Positions 24,501 to 38,181 of a DNA stretch of 64,000 nucleotides are shown here, piece by piece. This DNA comes from Cinnamomum chago (lineage: Eukaryota > Streptophyta > Magnoliopsida > Laurales > Lauraceae), in assembly GCA_038049695.1 (NCBI GenBank), contig CP142452.1:107207001-107271000 (forward strand). Direction: 5' to 3'. A program made the translations under genes and the position numbers. The number at the start of each line of letters is the position of its first letter. The stretch's first letter is position 1. The notes beneath the pieces are model-generated. The model was not told where the DNA came from and made no database searches. It saw only the letters and a program-made list of their open reading frames with translations.

Positions 24501-27500
24501 ACCTTAGGTTCTTTCAGTTATATAGAACTGTCAGGAGCTTCCCGAATGGAAACCGCAACTGTTACAACTTGGGTTCTGTCGTCAACAAGGGCAATAAGTA
24601 TTTAATAAGAGCCTACTTCCTGTACGGAGACTATGACGGCAAAAACAGGACACCAGTGTTCGACCTCTACATAGGCGTGAATTACTGGGGAACCATCGAT
24701 TTCGCAACTGATCCATCCTATACAGAGATCATCATTGTCGCAACAATGAACTTTATATCTGTTTGTCTCGTTAATACGGGCACTGGAACACCTTTCATAT
24801 CCGCACTCGAGTTACGACAACTGAACAATTCCATGTACAGTGTTGTGAATGAGAGCCAATCTCTGTTTCTTTGGGACAGATTTGACGTTGGACGATCCAT
24901 TTACAAAGACGATATCAGGTGCGCACAAAGTATCTCTCATGGATGGTAATTTTCTCACTTGGTAGCAGGTGGTGTTGATTTTCTCACACGACATCCGTTG
25001 TGGGGATGTTCTGGAGAAGCTTTTCGACCTGTATAAAACGGCATTTATTTATTAGGCCATCTTTAACTCTGGCAATACTTTTTGACTAGTAGTTTGTTTC
25101 AATCTCTTGATCCGTTGCCATTTAAGTTCAAATTTTTAGGGATATTGACCGTACAATGGTTCTCACACAATACGCCCATGAACTGTTGAACTTTAAGCAT
25201 ATCGCACACAACTAATCATGTGATATCATAGGGTCATGCAATATTGTGAACTGTGTGATATCCTTGTGCCATGCAACATCACTGATATTGCCCTATGCAA
25301 TATTGTAGGGATGTGTGATAGTGAACCATTATTATATGAATACCATTACAAGAAATATTTAAACTTCACTTGTTATGGGGCAAATGAAAGGTTTAAAGGT
25401 AGTTATCCTGGCAATATCTCAAAGTCTTAAAATGCATCAGTTTTTTAAAGATTTTAATTCAAATGCTAAGGCACATTTGGATGGATGTCAAATCAAATCC
25501 TTGGGACATTCATTACTCGGGATTGTCCATCCTTGAAATTCGGACCTCTATTATGCATTCATCCACTAGCAAGTGTTATGGCACTGAATATTGTTTGTGC
25601 AGGTATCCAGAGGACCCTTTTGATCTCATTTGGCAGACAAAACAAGACGCTAGTTGGATTTCCTATGGCAGACAAAAGAACAATAGTTGGATTTCCTTTG
25701 GCACCTCCCAAAATGTGACATATAAGGACAAGGCGATTGAACCACTATCAACAGTCATGATGACTGCAGTCCGTCCACTCAACAACAGTGATGAATTGTA
25801 CTATTCTTGGACAAATGATTCCTCCTGGAAATTTCACGTTTACCTGCACTTTGCGGAACTCGAGCTACTAGGACCTAATATTACAAGAGAGTTCACTATA
25901 TGTTGCGGCGACAACTCATGCCATAACTCACCTATTCGCCCAGAATACCTTGTTACAACCACCATCGAATACCCCCTGCCAATATTGACTGGCCAATATG
26001 ACCAATCATGTTCAATTAAGAAGACTCCAACTTCCACCCTCCCCCCAATCCTCAATGCTATAGAGATTTTCATCATCTTGCAACCCCCCAACACTCCAAC
26101 AAGAGAAGAGGATGGTATGTATGCAAGCCGTGATGTCTCTATTTTATGGCATGCCAGTCCTTTTTTATTTTTTTAATTCTAAAAAGAAGCAGCTAAATAG
26201 ATTTTAGTCTTCCAACAAGAATACTTGAAAATGTTTTGGAATTAAGAAAAAGACATGGATGGAAGTAATAATAATAGATCTAAGGAACTACAACCTTCCC
26301 AAAGCTTTGACCCAAGATAAATCGGAATGAAGAAACAAATCTCATTCAGCCAACCCCATCCAAACATAGTTGGAATAAGGCTTTGATGATAATCATTATG
26401 TGTTGATCCCTATTTAGCAATGACAATCCTCTCCTATAGAAAAATGCAAACACCTTATTACTATAATGGGAATTTTTGGACTAGCCATTTACAATAAATC
26501 AAATCCATTAATTGGCCTTTGCCAATCGTCCAATTAAAGGCATTAATTGTACAGTCATTGGGAATAGTTTCTATTTTGACCATCGACTTTATTATCTTAG
26601 ATTCATAGTCAATTATATTTAACTAATTGTATTAACTCTTTGTAGATAGATGATCGACAATTTTACTGTATAGGACATGAGTCAGTGCTAGAGTAGAAGG
26701 TCTTCAGTACTGCAACCTTAAGATTGTAGCATGCAAAATGGAATATCCACTTTCATCATTTTTCATCAATAGAAATTGTGTGTTTTTCTATTGGAAGTTG
26801 CTTTAAACTCAACTCGTAGCTTTAAATTGAGCTATTAAGAAATTTAACTTATCAGTTTTTTTTTTTAATTTGTGAAAATTAGTTGAAGCGATGGTTGACA
26901 TCAAAGAGACTTACAAAATATTGGAGAGAAACTGGATGGGTGATCCATGTTTACCAGAAATTTACAAATGGGAGGGCTTGACTTGCAACAACACCTATTC
27001 AGATGCCCCTGCAATCGTATCATTGTGAGTTCTCCCTACATGGAAATAGCCAATGCAAAGACAATGCTTGTTAATGTTCATATGGCTTGATGAAAAGTCA
27101 CATATTTGCCCCACAGGAACCTTTCTTTTGCGGGATTGAAGGGAAAAATAGCTGCTCCTCTTTCCAATCTGAAGTCCCTCCAGTCCTTGTAAGTTTTTAT
27201 GTTAGCATAGATGGCCCCAATCGAAAATTGAAGCCATTGGATCATATTGCATGGTTCATTCTCTAATAGCACCATAATTTCAACCATACGTCTCTCTCAT
27301 TGATGTCAAATATTCAGTTCATCATAAGCCTAGAGTCTCAATATGTCTCATGTATTAAGCAAGTCAAAGTATAACTTCATTGTTTACTATTGTTTCCGCC
27401 ACCCATTCAGGGACTTTAAATGAGACAATTAGCAATGTCCAACCAATCTAATTTTTGAAAAATGGTGAATCTTCTATTCTACTACTATTTTTATCTGATG

Positions 27501-30500
27501 GTTAGTAAATCCCTCAAGCATGCCACTTGTCCCAATATTGGAGAGCTGAAAATGATCCAGATTTTCTATTGTTCAAAGCAAGATTTGGAGTGGTTCTTTC
27601 TCAGTTTTCTTAAGGGCACATGGCATGTATATTCTAGGCCACTTGGCCCCACAAAATATAATGGAGAGCTTTATGAATTAGCCATCTAAGCAAGATCAGA
27701 TGAGGTTATTAGCCATCAAATGGAGAACTAATAGATGAAGGAAATAGTTCCTGTTATACTAATCCATTCATTTGATGGATTTGATCAGTTGTCAGCAATG
27801 TCCTATCAATAAAGCTTTTATGTACTTGGCTGATCCACAAACAATCGTTTTATTTAATGAGCCCACAAATATGACTCATGTAAAGAGCTGGCCTCCTATA
27901 GTGTTTAATCTTGTAACTCTTTCCTTTCAGGGATTTGTCGTGGAATAACTTGACTGGACCGGTACCTAATTTTCTAGGGGACTTGCCATTCCTGTCATCC
28001 TTGTAAGTTGAAGGGCATTGGATGAGTTTTTGAGTTTTAAGTACCTGTATTCAATAGTATCTCTGGTTTGAAAGCTTGCCACCATTTCAGGAATTTAAGT
28101 GGCAATCAACTCAGTGGGTTAATTCCTTCCAATTTGATAGAAAAATCCAAGAAAGGATCACTCAAGTTGAGGTATGGCCTCACCACAAATAACAGTGGAC
28201 TAAATTTCCACCAAGCTTTATTCTAATTTGTATCCATCGCAATGAGAAGAAACACAGTTTGGAACATCTTCAAGGAAACTTGACAAGATATGCCATTGAT
28301 GGAATGAGCACACTCAGTGTTTTCGACCCTACTTAGAACAGTGACACAAAATCAAAGACTAAATTATAGTCGAGCAGATTCCAATTGAAACTTTTCATGC
28401 CTGCGAACTTGTTTTTCTGTGACTATGTCGAATACGATTACTAAGATGTTTGATCTTTTAATAACAGTCTCGATGGCAACCCAGATCTTTGTGTGTCTGG
28501 CTCATGCGGCAGACATTCTAACAAACGAAAGATTACTATTCTCATTGCGGCATCAATTGCTTCTGTAGTGATCCTGTCAATCTTGTTGATAATGCTAAGG
28601 AGATTCAAATGGAGAAAAGAAGGTAAGTATTCCACTGTGCGAAGACCTTCTAACATTTCTAGAGATAAATACTAATGTAGGCAGCCATGCATGCGACTAA
28701 GCACATATGGTTGTTTTGTTGGTGAATCAAGATCTTAAATCAGGAATGTTAGTATTTTTATTGGCTAATTCTTGGGTTGGACAATACTCTGGGTCCATCA
28801 TGAGATGGCTTTTTATTTTTATTTTTTAAATGGTGTCATCAGTTAGTGTGGGCTTATTCACATTTATTTTTGCACTTGCTTTGCCAGCCATCCCATCACC
28901 TGATTGGGTTATGCTGTGCTACATATTTTTCTCTTAAAACATGCTAGTGGTGCCCCTAATCGGAAGCTAAAATGCCTAGTGTACTTCTCTTCTAAAAAAA
29001 TCTCATTATGAAATCTTGTGGCCCAGGGCACACGTTTGAACCAATTAAATAAATAATCTCAAATCTCCGCGTGTTTATTTTCCATGGGGTAAAGTACCAT
29101 AAGCAGCAAAGTAAATCCAGCCATCAGAAATTTTACTTTACCCACGCTTGGTTGATCACAATGCGTGGAAAAGTAAAGTTTCAGCCACCAAAAACTTTAT
29201 TTTTATTTTATCAACAACCAAACAATTTTACCTCATAAAAGACAACTAAAATGGTTACTTTACCACACTCCCTCCCTCACTTTACTTTACCTCATTTAAA
29301 ACAAATACACATTTTAGTTTACTAGAACTATACTTCATGATTAATTAATCATAATCTTTTCCATTGATTTGAAATTTACTTTAATTTATTTTATCAATAA
29401 TATTATATGTCTAACAACTTTGCAAAATACTCTCCATTATTTCCTACGTATCACATTTCATGCATGTTTAGGTAATTTCATATCATTTATTCCCATCAGT
29501 TGAGCTCACCCTCATGCCATGACCATCTTTGCTTCCTCCGACCAACCTTCCTCATCCCCGCCCAGCCTTCCTCCTCCCCAGTCCCATCCTCATCCCCATA
29601 GTAATCCAGTTACCCCTCTTCTAACACACCATTTTTCCACCCAGCCCAGCAAATACACAGCTCCCCCCACCCCTTTTCCCCTTCAGCCAGTAGTCCCTCT
29701 GTTATCTCCTTTAGAATCCCATTCCTGCGCCCCCCCCCCCCTCCCCCTACCAACCAACCCCCAGCTCCTCCCCTAGTACCCCAGCCAGACAGCTATCTCC
29801 GCACTCTGGTAGCCCACCCACCTAGTGCCCACCAAACCTTTGCAAATCTCCTTACCAGCTCTTTTCCCCCCCATCTTCAATCTAGATTCTCTCCCCTCTG
29901 CCTCCTGGAAAAATGGGAAACCAGCCCTCCAAATCCCTTAGGCCATGCTCGCCTCTAGCAAAGAATCCTTCTCTTATGCAACCATTGGCAAATTCATAGG
30001 CAAGCGTCCTTCTCTAGAATGGGTGGAAGAGAAAACCAAATCCTGGGCTCTTTCCAGGTCTTGCATGGTCTCCCTCACCATTAAAGGCCATTTTATTTTC
30101 TGATTTAACTCTCCTGAAGACAAATCCCATCTCCCCAGTCTTTCTCCTCTTCGGATGGACAAGAGAAAACTTTTCCTTCAATCTTGGTCTCCTGGACAAG
30201 AGGAATCTGAGTGGCCCTCCTTAGCCCTAGTCTGGATCAGACTCAAAGGCCTCCCTTACCATTGCTGGAGTCAGAGCATCATCCTTTCCTTAGCTAGCTC
30301 AATAGGCCAACCAATCAAGCTTGATGCCATTACCATGGCTCAAAGAATCCTTACCTTTACTAGAGTGCAGATTCTCCTAGATCTCTCCAAACCCAAACCC
30401 ACTTCTATTCTAGTGGACCTCCAGGGAGAACAAGAGATAGAACTTCAAGTGGTCTATGAATCTAGTCCTCCTCCAACCTGCCTCTCTGTTAGCCACCCAA

Positions 30501-33500
30501 TCAATGCTTGTCCTTACCACCATAAACCAGCTTCCCTAATACCTGCATTAGTAGAAACCTAAGTTTCTTCAAACCCAGTGCTTGTAACAAATAACTTACC
30601 TCCTTTAGCTTCTTCTACCGCCATCCCTATCCACCATTCCAAATAGCCAAAACCCACTGGCATCTCTCTAGTCTCTAATGCTAACCCTCTTCTACCTCCC
30701 CTGTTTCCCCTTCCTCCAAATCGCCCTCCATTTGGCCCAGAGTCCTTTCCAGCCCAAGCTCTCATCCACTCCCCTCCCATTTCCCCTTCCTTCAACCACA
30801 ACCAAGTAGGCAACAAGGCTTCTTTCACCCACCATCATCCACCCCATCAGAATCTTCATCAGAAACCAACCCCCAGTTCCCATAAAAACAACCACACAGA
30901 GTCCCTACCAATCTGCAAGCTCACCCTGAGTCTCAGACTGTGGTTCCAAACCCCTCCATCAAAGACCTTCCTTATGATGCAGTCTCAGAGATCTTAATGA
31001 AGATTCCAGCTCCTACTGTTGACACCTCTAACCCCTTTTCCATTTTAGAGAACTACTCCTTTGCGGACCCAGTTCTAAATCTCAACACATTTGGCAGAAA
31101 TCTCCAATCTTTCTCAGAGGGTAATTCTTCCTTAGACCTCCCTCCAAGATTTCAACATCCTATAGGAACCCCTGAATCCAAGGCACCATCTCCTGAAGAT
31201 CACCTCCTAGACCAGCCTTCCACCCCTATTCACTCCCTCACAAACCAACTTCCAGAGACCACCGCCAGTCCAAAACCCCAACCAGCACCATCAATCCAAC
31301 TTCACAAGAAACCTTTAACTCCTTCACCACAACCAGCTATTCTTTTAGATTTTATTTCTCCTCAGGAAAAGGCAGGGGAGAAAAACAAACTTGGTACAGT
31401 AGAGCAACCAACAAAGCAAAGGGAAAAAACAACTTGAGGCTTCAGTTTCTGGTCCGATTACTAGAAGGTCTAGAGGTAGGAAATCCAAACTTTCTCCATG
31501 ATTAAAGTTCTTTACTGGAACTGCAAGGGAATTGCGAACTCCCCTACCATTCGAGTGTTGGTCAATATGGTTAAAGCTCACTCCCCATATATCATCTTCA
31601 TCTCAGAACCTATGACTTCTTTTTCCTCGACTCACTCTCTTTAGCCGAGTAATTTTGGTTTTGATATCTTCTTCTCAAATGCTTCCCATCTAGGTAACCC
31701 AAACCTCTGGTGCTTCTACAAATCCACCCACCAACACACAATCTCTCTAACTGATTCTTCTTCTCAACACCTTACAATGCTCTTAACTCATCCAAACTCA
31801 GGCCCCTCAACCCTCATTACAAGGGTTTATGGGTCCACCACCCACTCCCAAAGGAGAGACCTATGGAAAAAGCTCATTGAATCCTCTTTAGCTACCCTGC
31901 CTTGGTGTGTCCTTGGTGACTTCAATACAATCCTATCACATGAAGAAATACTTAGCATCAGTCAATCTAACCCTTCATCCCTTAAAGATTTTCAATCAGC
32001 TATAATGCAAGCTGGCCTGCAGGACATCAACTTCTCTGGTAACAAATATACCCGGTCCAATAACAGAAAGGGTCTCTCTTACGTTGCAGCCAGACTAGAT
32101 AGAGCCCTTGTCAATCACCATTGGCTGACCACCTACGCAGATCCCCTTATCCTCCATTTAGCTAGAATCTCCTCAGACCATAGTCCAATCCTCCTAGGCC
32201 ATAGTAAACCTACCCAAGCCCCAAATGCCCCTTTCAAGTTCGAAAACAAATGGCTGCTTCACCCTTCTTTCTAAGAAGTAGTCAAAACCAGCTGGGAAGT
32301 AAATTCAGAATTCAAAGGTAATCCACAATTCATTTTTGCTCAAAAAATAAAATCCTTAAAGCAAACTCTCAAGTTATGGAGCAGAAGCACCTTTGGTTCC
32401 ATTCACCAGAACATTCAAATAGCAGAGGCCCAAGTTCTTCAAACTCAGATGCTTCTTGATTCTGACCCTTCAGATGCTCTCAGAGAAGATCTATTGACAG
32501 CCAAATCAGCTCTTCAGGAGGCCCTCAAAGCTCAAGAAATTCACTGGAAGCAGAGATCAAGGATCAATTGGCTGAAAGATGGGAACCAAAACACAAAGTT
32601 CTTCCACCAATCAGCCAAGGCCAGAAGCTCCCACAATAAAATTAGCCAAATCTCTATTGCAGGTAATACCTTTGACGACCCAGTTTCCATCCAAACAGCG
32701 GCCGTGGATTTTTACTCTAACCTCTTCTAGTCTCACCAAGTCCACCCCTGTCCCCAGATCTTCCAAGTTGACAGCCCCAAGGTCTCATTCTCAGATAATG
32801 AATCTCTTTCTTGCATGCCTTCTGGAGAAGAAATCAAACAAGCAGTTTTCAACTTGAAGCATAACTTTTCCTAGCTTTTATTCCTAAATCTAAATCCCCA
32901 ACAACTTTTGCAGATTTTAGACCAATTAGCATGCTCAACTTCTCCTACAAAATCATTTCAAAAATTTTAGCTACCAGACTCTCCAAAATTCTGCCCAACA
33001 TAATCTCCCCTCATCAGGCAGCTTTCATCAAAGGTAGAAATGCTAATCAACACACAACTATGGCCCATGAACTCTTCCAGAAGCTCAATTCCAAGCTCAA
33101 GAAAGGGTCTTTCTGCCTCAAATTGGACATAACCAAAGCTTTTGACAAATTGGAATGGTCTTTTCTCTTTGCAGCTCTCAAATTTTTTAATTTCTCAGAC
33201 CTTTGGATCTCCTTGATTAAGGAATGTGTCTGCACCTCTAGGGGCTCTGTCCTCATTAACCGCCTCCCCCATGGTTTCTTCAGCTCCTCTTGCGGCCTAA
33301 GACAGGGAGACCCACTATCCCCCTACTTATTCATCATTGCAGAAGAACTCTTAAGTCTTCACCTCCACAACCTCCAATCTAAAAGGATCATTCACCCCCT
33401 TTCCACCATCCCTTCCACCCCCTGTCACTTTCTCTTTGCAGATGACATCCTCATTTTCATGAAAGGAGATACTCACAGCATCAAAGCCTTGTAGGACCTC

Positions 33501-36500
33501 TTAGAGCTCTACCAACTAGCCTCTGGCCAATTTTTCAATCTCCAGAAGAGCCTCCTGAAATTTGACAAATGTGGTCGCAGAAGAAAGCGAAAGATTAGCT
33601 CTACTCTTGGGATTCAAGGGACCTCGGTTCAACTAACTTACTTGGGCATCCCCATTGTATTTGGCACCCCGAAAAAATTTCACTTTCTTCCCCTCTTGGA
33701 CAAAATCAACAAGAGGTTGCAGGTTTGGAAAGCAAAATTCTTATCCTTTGCTGGTCACCTCATTATCATCAGACATGTTCTCTCTAGCATGGCTATTCAC
33801 TTGGCAGCAACCTTCCCTCTCCCTTCGTCCACCTGCAACGCTCTGGAAAGAGCGATGAGACAATTCCTCTCGTCTGGAAATGCAAGCTCCTCCAAAATTA
33901 ACTATGTTAACTTGACCACTGTCTCCCTCCCTAAGGTTGAAGGAGGACTGGGTATACGAAGACTCTCTGAAGTTAATGCTGCTTCTTTCATCAAGCTCGG
34001 TTGGCAAGCTTCTACAGGTAACTCAATCTGGTCATTTTGGTTCAAGAACAGATACTTTAAGCACCATCCCATCTAGAGCCCTGCTAATACCATCTATGGT
34101 TCTTGCAACTGGAAGAAAATAAGAAATCTAGCTTTCAACATCAAACAAGGTAGCACCTGGGTCTTTGGATATGGGCAGGACATAAACGTTTGGAACGATC
34201 CCTGGGTTGACAATCTTCCTCTTTCAGTAAGATTTCCCAATTTCATCTTCCCTCAGGATCAGTTTCTGTCTTCCCTGAACCATTCAGGAACCTGGTCCAT
34301 CCCTCCAAACTTGCCTTCAGAAATCCAGAATTACCTCTCTAAATTCCTCTCCTCCCTCTCCCCAGTTCAATCATCCAAGGACTCTCTCAGATGGAGAGAC
34401 TCTTCCGAAGGTCAGCTCACTCTTAAGGTAGCCTGGCACCGCATTCATTCTAGAGCTACCACTCTGGACTAACCCTCCTTCATCTGGAATGGCATATGTC
34501 TCCACAAAGTCAGCTGCTTTGGGTGGCGCCTAATGCACAACAAGACCCCAACAGAGATACGCCTGAAGCGATTGGGCTTCTCCTTAGCCTCTCGATGTAA
34601 TATTTGTTGCATTGATGAAGACTCCTCAGGTCATCTTTTCTTCTATTGCAAGCAAGCCAAAGCAATTTGGACGTGGCTTTGCCAATCAGCCCAGACAATT
34701 GTCCCCTGCATTCTCTCTGCCTCTTCAATCGGGGAAGCTCTCTCAAGAAGGAACGAATCGGCTGGTAAAAGACATATGGCAACTGTCTTCATTTATGTAA
34801 TTTATTTCCTATGGAAGGCAAGGAACAAAGCTACCTTTGAAGCTAGGAAGATCCCCTTCTCATCTCTTCAGCAGCAACTTCAGGAATACCTCTCTATCAC
34901 CTTGAGGAAAATTTCAAAGCCCTTCTGCAGTAATCAACTAACTTCTCTTCTCCTATGCCTCAGACTTCCAGTAGGGTGATCTGTTTCTGGGCAGTCTTCT
35001 TTTGAAGTTTTCTATTGCAGCTCTCCTTCGCCACCAATTTTGTTCCGTTTTGCAGCTACTGCCTTTTGTATCTCCCCTTCTCCTCTTTGGTTTCCTTTTT
35101 GCTTTTGTGTCTTTGTTTCTGGGGGTCTTCCAGAGACCTATTTTTATTTCCCTTCCCCTGTTTCTGCTCTCTTTTCTTTAATGAAATTACCCTTATTGCA
35201 AAGAAAAAAAAAAGAGTATCATTTATTCCTACGTATCCCCTTATTTGTTTCCATTCACATGTTTGTTGTGTCACTTCCATATCATGCATCACATTATGTG
35301 CGAGTACATATGATTAGGCCCTTAACAAAAATTCAGGTGCGGTACATACAGGAACCTATTCGGGTCAGGGTTTAGGTACAAGTCCTTATTAGTAATTCAT
35401 GATCTGGTCCAAGTACAATATGGACCTGTCCCAACCTAACATGTCTTCATCTGCATTGTTGAGTGGCGGTGAATTAAGATCAGAAGGTTCATCTTACATA
35501 TCATAAACATTTTTTTGCAGCTCCCATAGTCAAGGCAAATAATCAATATCCAGAAATTGGTTCCTTGCCTTATGAGAATAGACAGTTTAAATACGTTGAA
35601 GTTATCAGTATAACCAACAATTTCCAGAGGTCCATTGGCAAAGGAGGGTTTGGGACAGTTTACCATGGCCAGATGACTAATGGCACTCAAGTTGCAGTGA
35701 AGATGCTCTCTCTACGATCGATCAAGTCCCCTTGTCCAGGCTCTAAAGAATTTCAAAATGAGGTGAGACTAAACCATTACTTATGCCAATAAAGTGATAT
35801 TAGGCTGCTAATAGAATTGTTTGATCATCAACTTTTACTGGATGAATATCTGTTGAGCAGATATCAAATTATCTAATTAGCTTTTCTAGGATACTCCCTC
35901 ATTTCTTGTAGGCTGTTCTGTTTGATGTAAGATTGATGCATGCATATGAATGATACGTTAGTGTTGCTGCTGAAGTTTTGACATATGGTTGGGATCTGTG
36001 TTGCAGGTTCACCTCTTAATGAGAGTTCATCATAGAAACTTGGTCCCTTTTATCGGTTATTGTCAAGAAGACGGTAACATGGCCCTAATATATGAGTACA
36101 TGCCACAAGGACACTTAGGAAGCCATCTCTCAGGTATCAAAATCTTTCATATTTTATCCATTTCCCCGACTATTACAAATATATTGTCCTCTATCATCAT
36201 CGTCATCGTAGTCATTGAAGGCAAAAGTAAGCAGAACATGCTAACACACTTGGAATAAATAACCGCACGCGGTCATTCAAATTCTGGATTAAATTAGGGA
36301 ATAGCTAAGGGTTAGAATTTGGACAAAACTTTGAGGCCCTTAACATAATATCTCCCTGGATAGGAAGGTTCCCATTTCTTTTTCCTTTTTCCTTTTTTTT
36401 TTTTTTTTTTTTTGAACAGGTGAATCATATATAGGAAGACCTTTCAATACCTACCCCATCAATGATTGCCATGTTTCCAAGTGGCCCAACTGGCTGGATG

Positions 36501-38181
36501 GTATCTTGTAGAGGAATGACTAGACCATTCCTAGGGGATGATGCGTGTATAGAGAGAGAGAGAGAGAGAATAAGGAGAGAATAAGAAGAATTGGGGACTA
36601 AGACCAGATGAGATTAATTGGTAACTTAGAAGAATATACTATTTAGAGGAGCTATTTTTTATATATGCAAATAATAATGGATTGTTATTGTCACAGGCAG
36701 CAATGCAAATGCACTAAATTGGGACCGACGCCTACGTATTGCATTGGATGTTGCACAAGGTGAATGTGACTGAATTTATCTGTTTTCGTTTGTCTTGTTT
36801 GTTATTATTTTCCTTCTGTACTAATGTCTTTGATGGTTGGTTTGAATTTATACATAGGATTGGAGTATTTGCATAATGGTTGTAAACCACCAATAATTCA
36901 CAGAGATGTGAAGACGGCCAATATCCTACTAAACGAAAGATTAGAGGCCAACATAGGAGACTTTGGGTTATCCAAAGTTTTCAGTGATGACTTCACCCAT
37001 GTTTCAACAGCAGTCAAGGGAACCTTTGGATATCTTGACCCAGAGTAAGTTTCCGCTCACATGAATTTGCTCTGGTTTACCTTGCAAGTGAAACCTTGTT
37101 AATTTTCTTTGAGGTCATGCATTGCTACACGGACTGCCCATAGTTGAAATCGAGATATTTTCACCTTTCATGGGGTGAATGTCCATTTCATAGCCTTAAC
37201 TCGGACAGCAAATGGAAATATCTTATCTACATTTTTTCTTTGGATGACTATATCCAAAAGCCCGAATGTATTTGATAGGTTATGGGCACCACAATCATCA
37301 TCCTCAGTGAAGGAGAGGCCGATTCCATGCTATTTTATGAGAACAACCATAAAAAGGAGCCGAAAAGGAAGAACCCAAGTATAACAGAGTATGGCCATTG
37401 ATTTATTTGTTCCTTTTTCAAATGGAATGTGAATTGATTAATTTCCTACATTGGGATACATTATGGATCATACCTTACCAACAGCATGTCCCCAGGGTCA
37501 CCAATATGGATAAGTGATCAATGGGCCTGCTTCTTGATACTCACGGCTGCAATTGAAGATTCTTCACTTGTAGCTGATTTGGGTCTGTTTGGATGAGAAG
37601 AAAACCTGGAGTACATAGAGGCAGAGAAAACTGTCCGCTGCTTCAAATTGTACTGTATAAAATTTACTCCACATTCAAATTTGTAGTTCTTTCTCACATC
37701 ACCTGAGATTTTTTCAGAGCTAACTTTCACTGATGATAATTTTAATCTATATAGGTATTGCAATTCCAATAATTTGACAGAGAAAAGTGACGTCTATAGC
37801 TTTGGAGTTGTTCTATTGCAACTGATCACAGGCAAGTCTGCAATAGTGCGGATCTCGGTTTCTGAGCGGATAAGCTTAATTGATTGGGTAATTTCTATGG
37901 TTGTGGGAGGGGACACAAGGGATGTGATTGACCCAAAGTTAGAAGGCAACTATGACATCAACTCCATTCAGAAAGTTATAGAAATTGCACGTGCATGCAC
38001 TAAACAAAAATCAGTAGAGAGACCGACCATGAAAGACGTGGTAGTCGAGTTGAAGGAGTGCCTGGGAAATGAGAAAGCCGTTGAAAGTGCCCTTGAAAAT
38101 GCACCTGAAAGTGGTGTGTTCATGCACAGTGGACCAGTACAAACTACCTCTGAGATTTTATCGTCTCTATCCGCTAGGTAG
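21561..38181 (+). CDS. Malectin/LRR receptor-like Ser/Thr kinase (LRR-I type), copy B
   Basis: Thirteen exons join in phase to 898 residues: 21561-21630, 24372-24918, 25603-26114, 26883-27024, 27117-27188, 27931-28002, 28091-28171, 28468-28622, 35521-35762, 36007-36133, 36697-36759, 36858-37044, 37755-38181. All junctions checked are GT-AG. The order is signal peptide (1-22), malectin-like ectodomain (about 25-370), three LRRs, one per 72-81-nt exon (about 424-498), membrane helix (about 521-542), kinase (about 585-860). The kinase has GKGGFG (590-595), VAVK Lys611, αC Glu631, HRD 709-711 and DFG 729-731, so it should be active. It is expected at the plasma membrane; LRR-I relatives include Arabidopsis IOS1 and FRK1/SIRK, several tied to defence, but the ligand here is unknown. 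Exon 3 has an 11-residue near-repeat (SWISYG...SWISFG) absent from copy A. Intron 8 holds a LINE. Confidence 0.92.
22572..22699. mobile_element. 128-bp MITE in intron 1 of copy B
   Basis: The eight bases TTTTTTGG flank it (22,564-22,571 and 22,700-22,707), and copy A has a single such site near 6,657. The ends are imperfect inverted repeats ('cctatttggaccaatcaa' against 'ctgattggaccaaacagg'). An 8-bp duplication suggests a hAT-type MITE. Confidence 0.65.
23279..23400. repeat. Tandem duplication in intron 1 of copy B
   Basis: A unit of about 65 bp around 'gggaagactcac' and 'gcactcat(t)gggaatggg' is doubled here and single in copy A (about 7,215-7,275). Open frames across it (23,190-23,477) come from this repeat and are not genes. 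Confidence 0.55.
29519..30562 (+). pseudogene. LINE ORF1 (DUF4283-like), broken
   Basis: A proline-rich N-terminus (29,519-29,776) ends in a TAG. Then comes the DUF4283-like block: [18 protein letters not shown] near 29,957, a stop near 30,100, and '[20 protein letters not shown]' in the frame 30,155-30,562. The usual zinc knuckle after the 'VVYES...P..C' stretch is reduced to scattered Cys and His ([15 protein letters not shown]). The protein would bind LINE RNA. It cannot be made from this copy. The low-complexity C-terminal part continues to about 31,437 in another frame. Confidence 0.75.
31498..34979 (+). pseudogene. LINE ORF2: endonuclease, reverse transcriptase, zf-RVT (broken)
   Basis: ORF2 opens at 31,498 with the AP-endonuclease start '[12 protein letters not shown]'. 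A TAG at 31,642 interrupts it, and the frame continues with 'LGDFNTIL', 'ARLDRALVN' and 'SDHSPILL'. Stops follow at 32,272 and 32,728. After 'NLKHNFS' (about 32,870) the expected 'SPGPDG' segment is missing and the text resumes at 'FIPKSKSP' and '[16 protein letters not shown]', so about 150-250 bp were deleted, with a frame change. RT motifs are '[10 protein letters not shown]', '[13 protein letters not shown]' and the FADD catalytic box. A TAG at 33,492 and one after 34,070 follow. The zf-RVT domain ([18 protein letters not shown]) lies at about 34,595-34,650. Confidence 0.85.
36548..36570. repeat. (GA)n microsatellite in intron 10 of copy B
   Basis: A run of alternating AG of about 20 bp in the 563-bp intron between exons 10 and 11. 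A poly-T stretch lies about 150 bp upstream, near 36,390-36,414. Confidence 0.7.

Larger units (their letters stand above)
29494..35216 (+). mobile_element. L1-type LINE in intron 8 of copy B
   Basis: The 13-bp duplication TATCATTTATTCC lies at 29,481-29,493 and 35,217-35,229. The 3' end is an A-rich tail (35,202-35,216). Between them are ORF1 and ORF2 of a plant L1 element in the same orientation as the gene. The 5' end appears complete or nearly so, because ORF1 starts 25 bases inside it. Frameshifts, stops and an internal deletion make it inactive. The exact duplication shows that it entered as a near full-length copy. It lengthens intron 8 to 6.9 kb without touching the splice sites. Confidence 0.9.
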
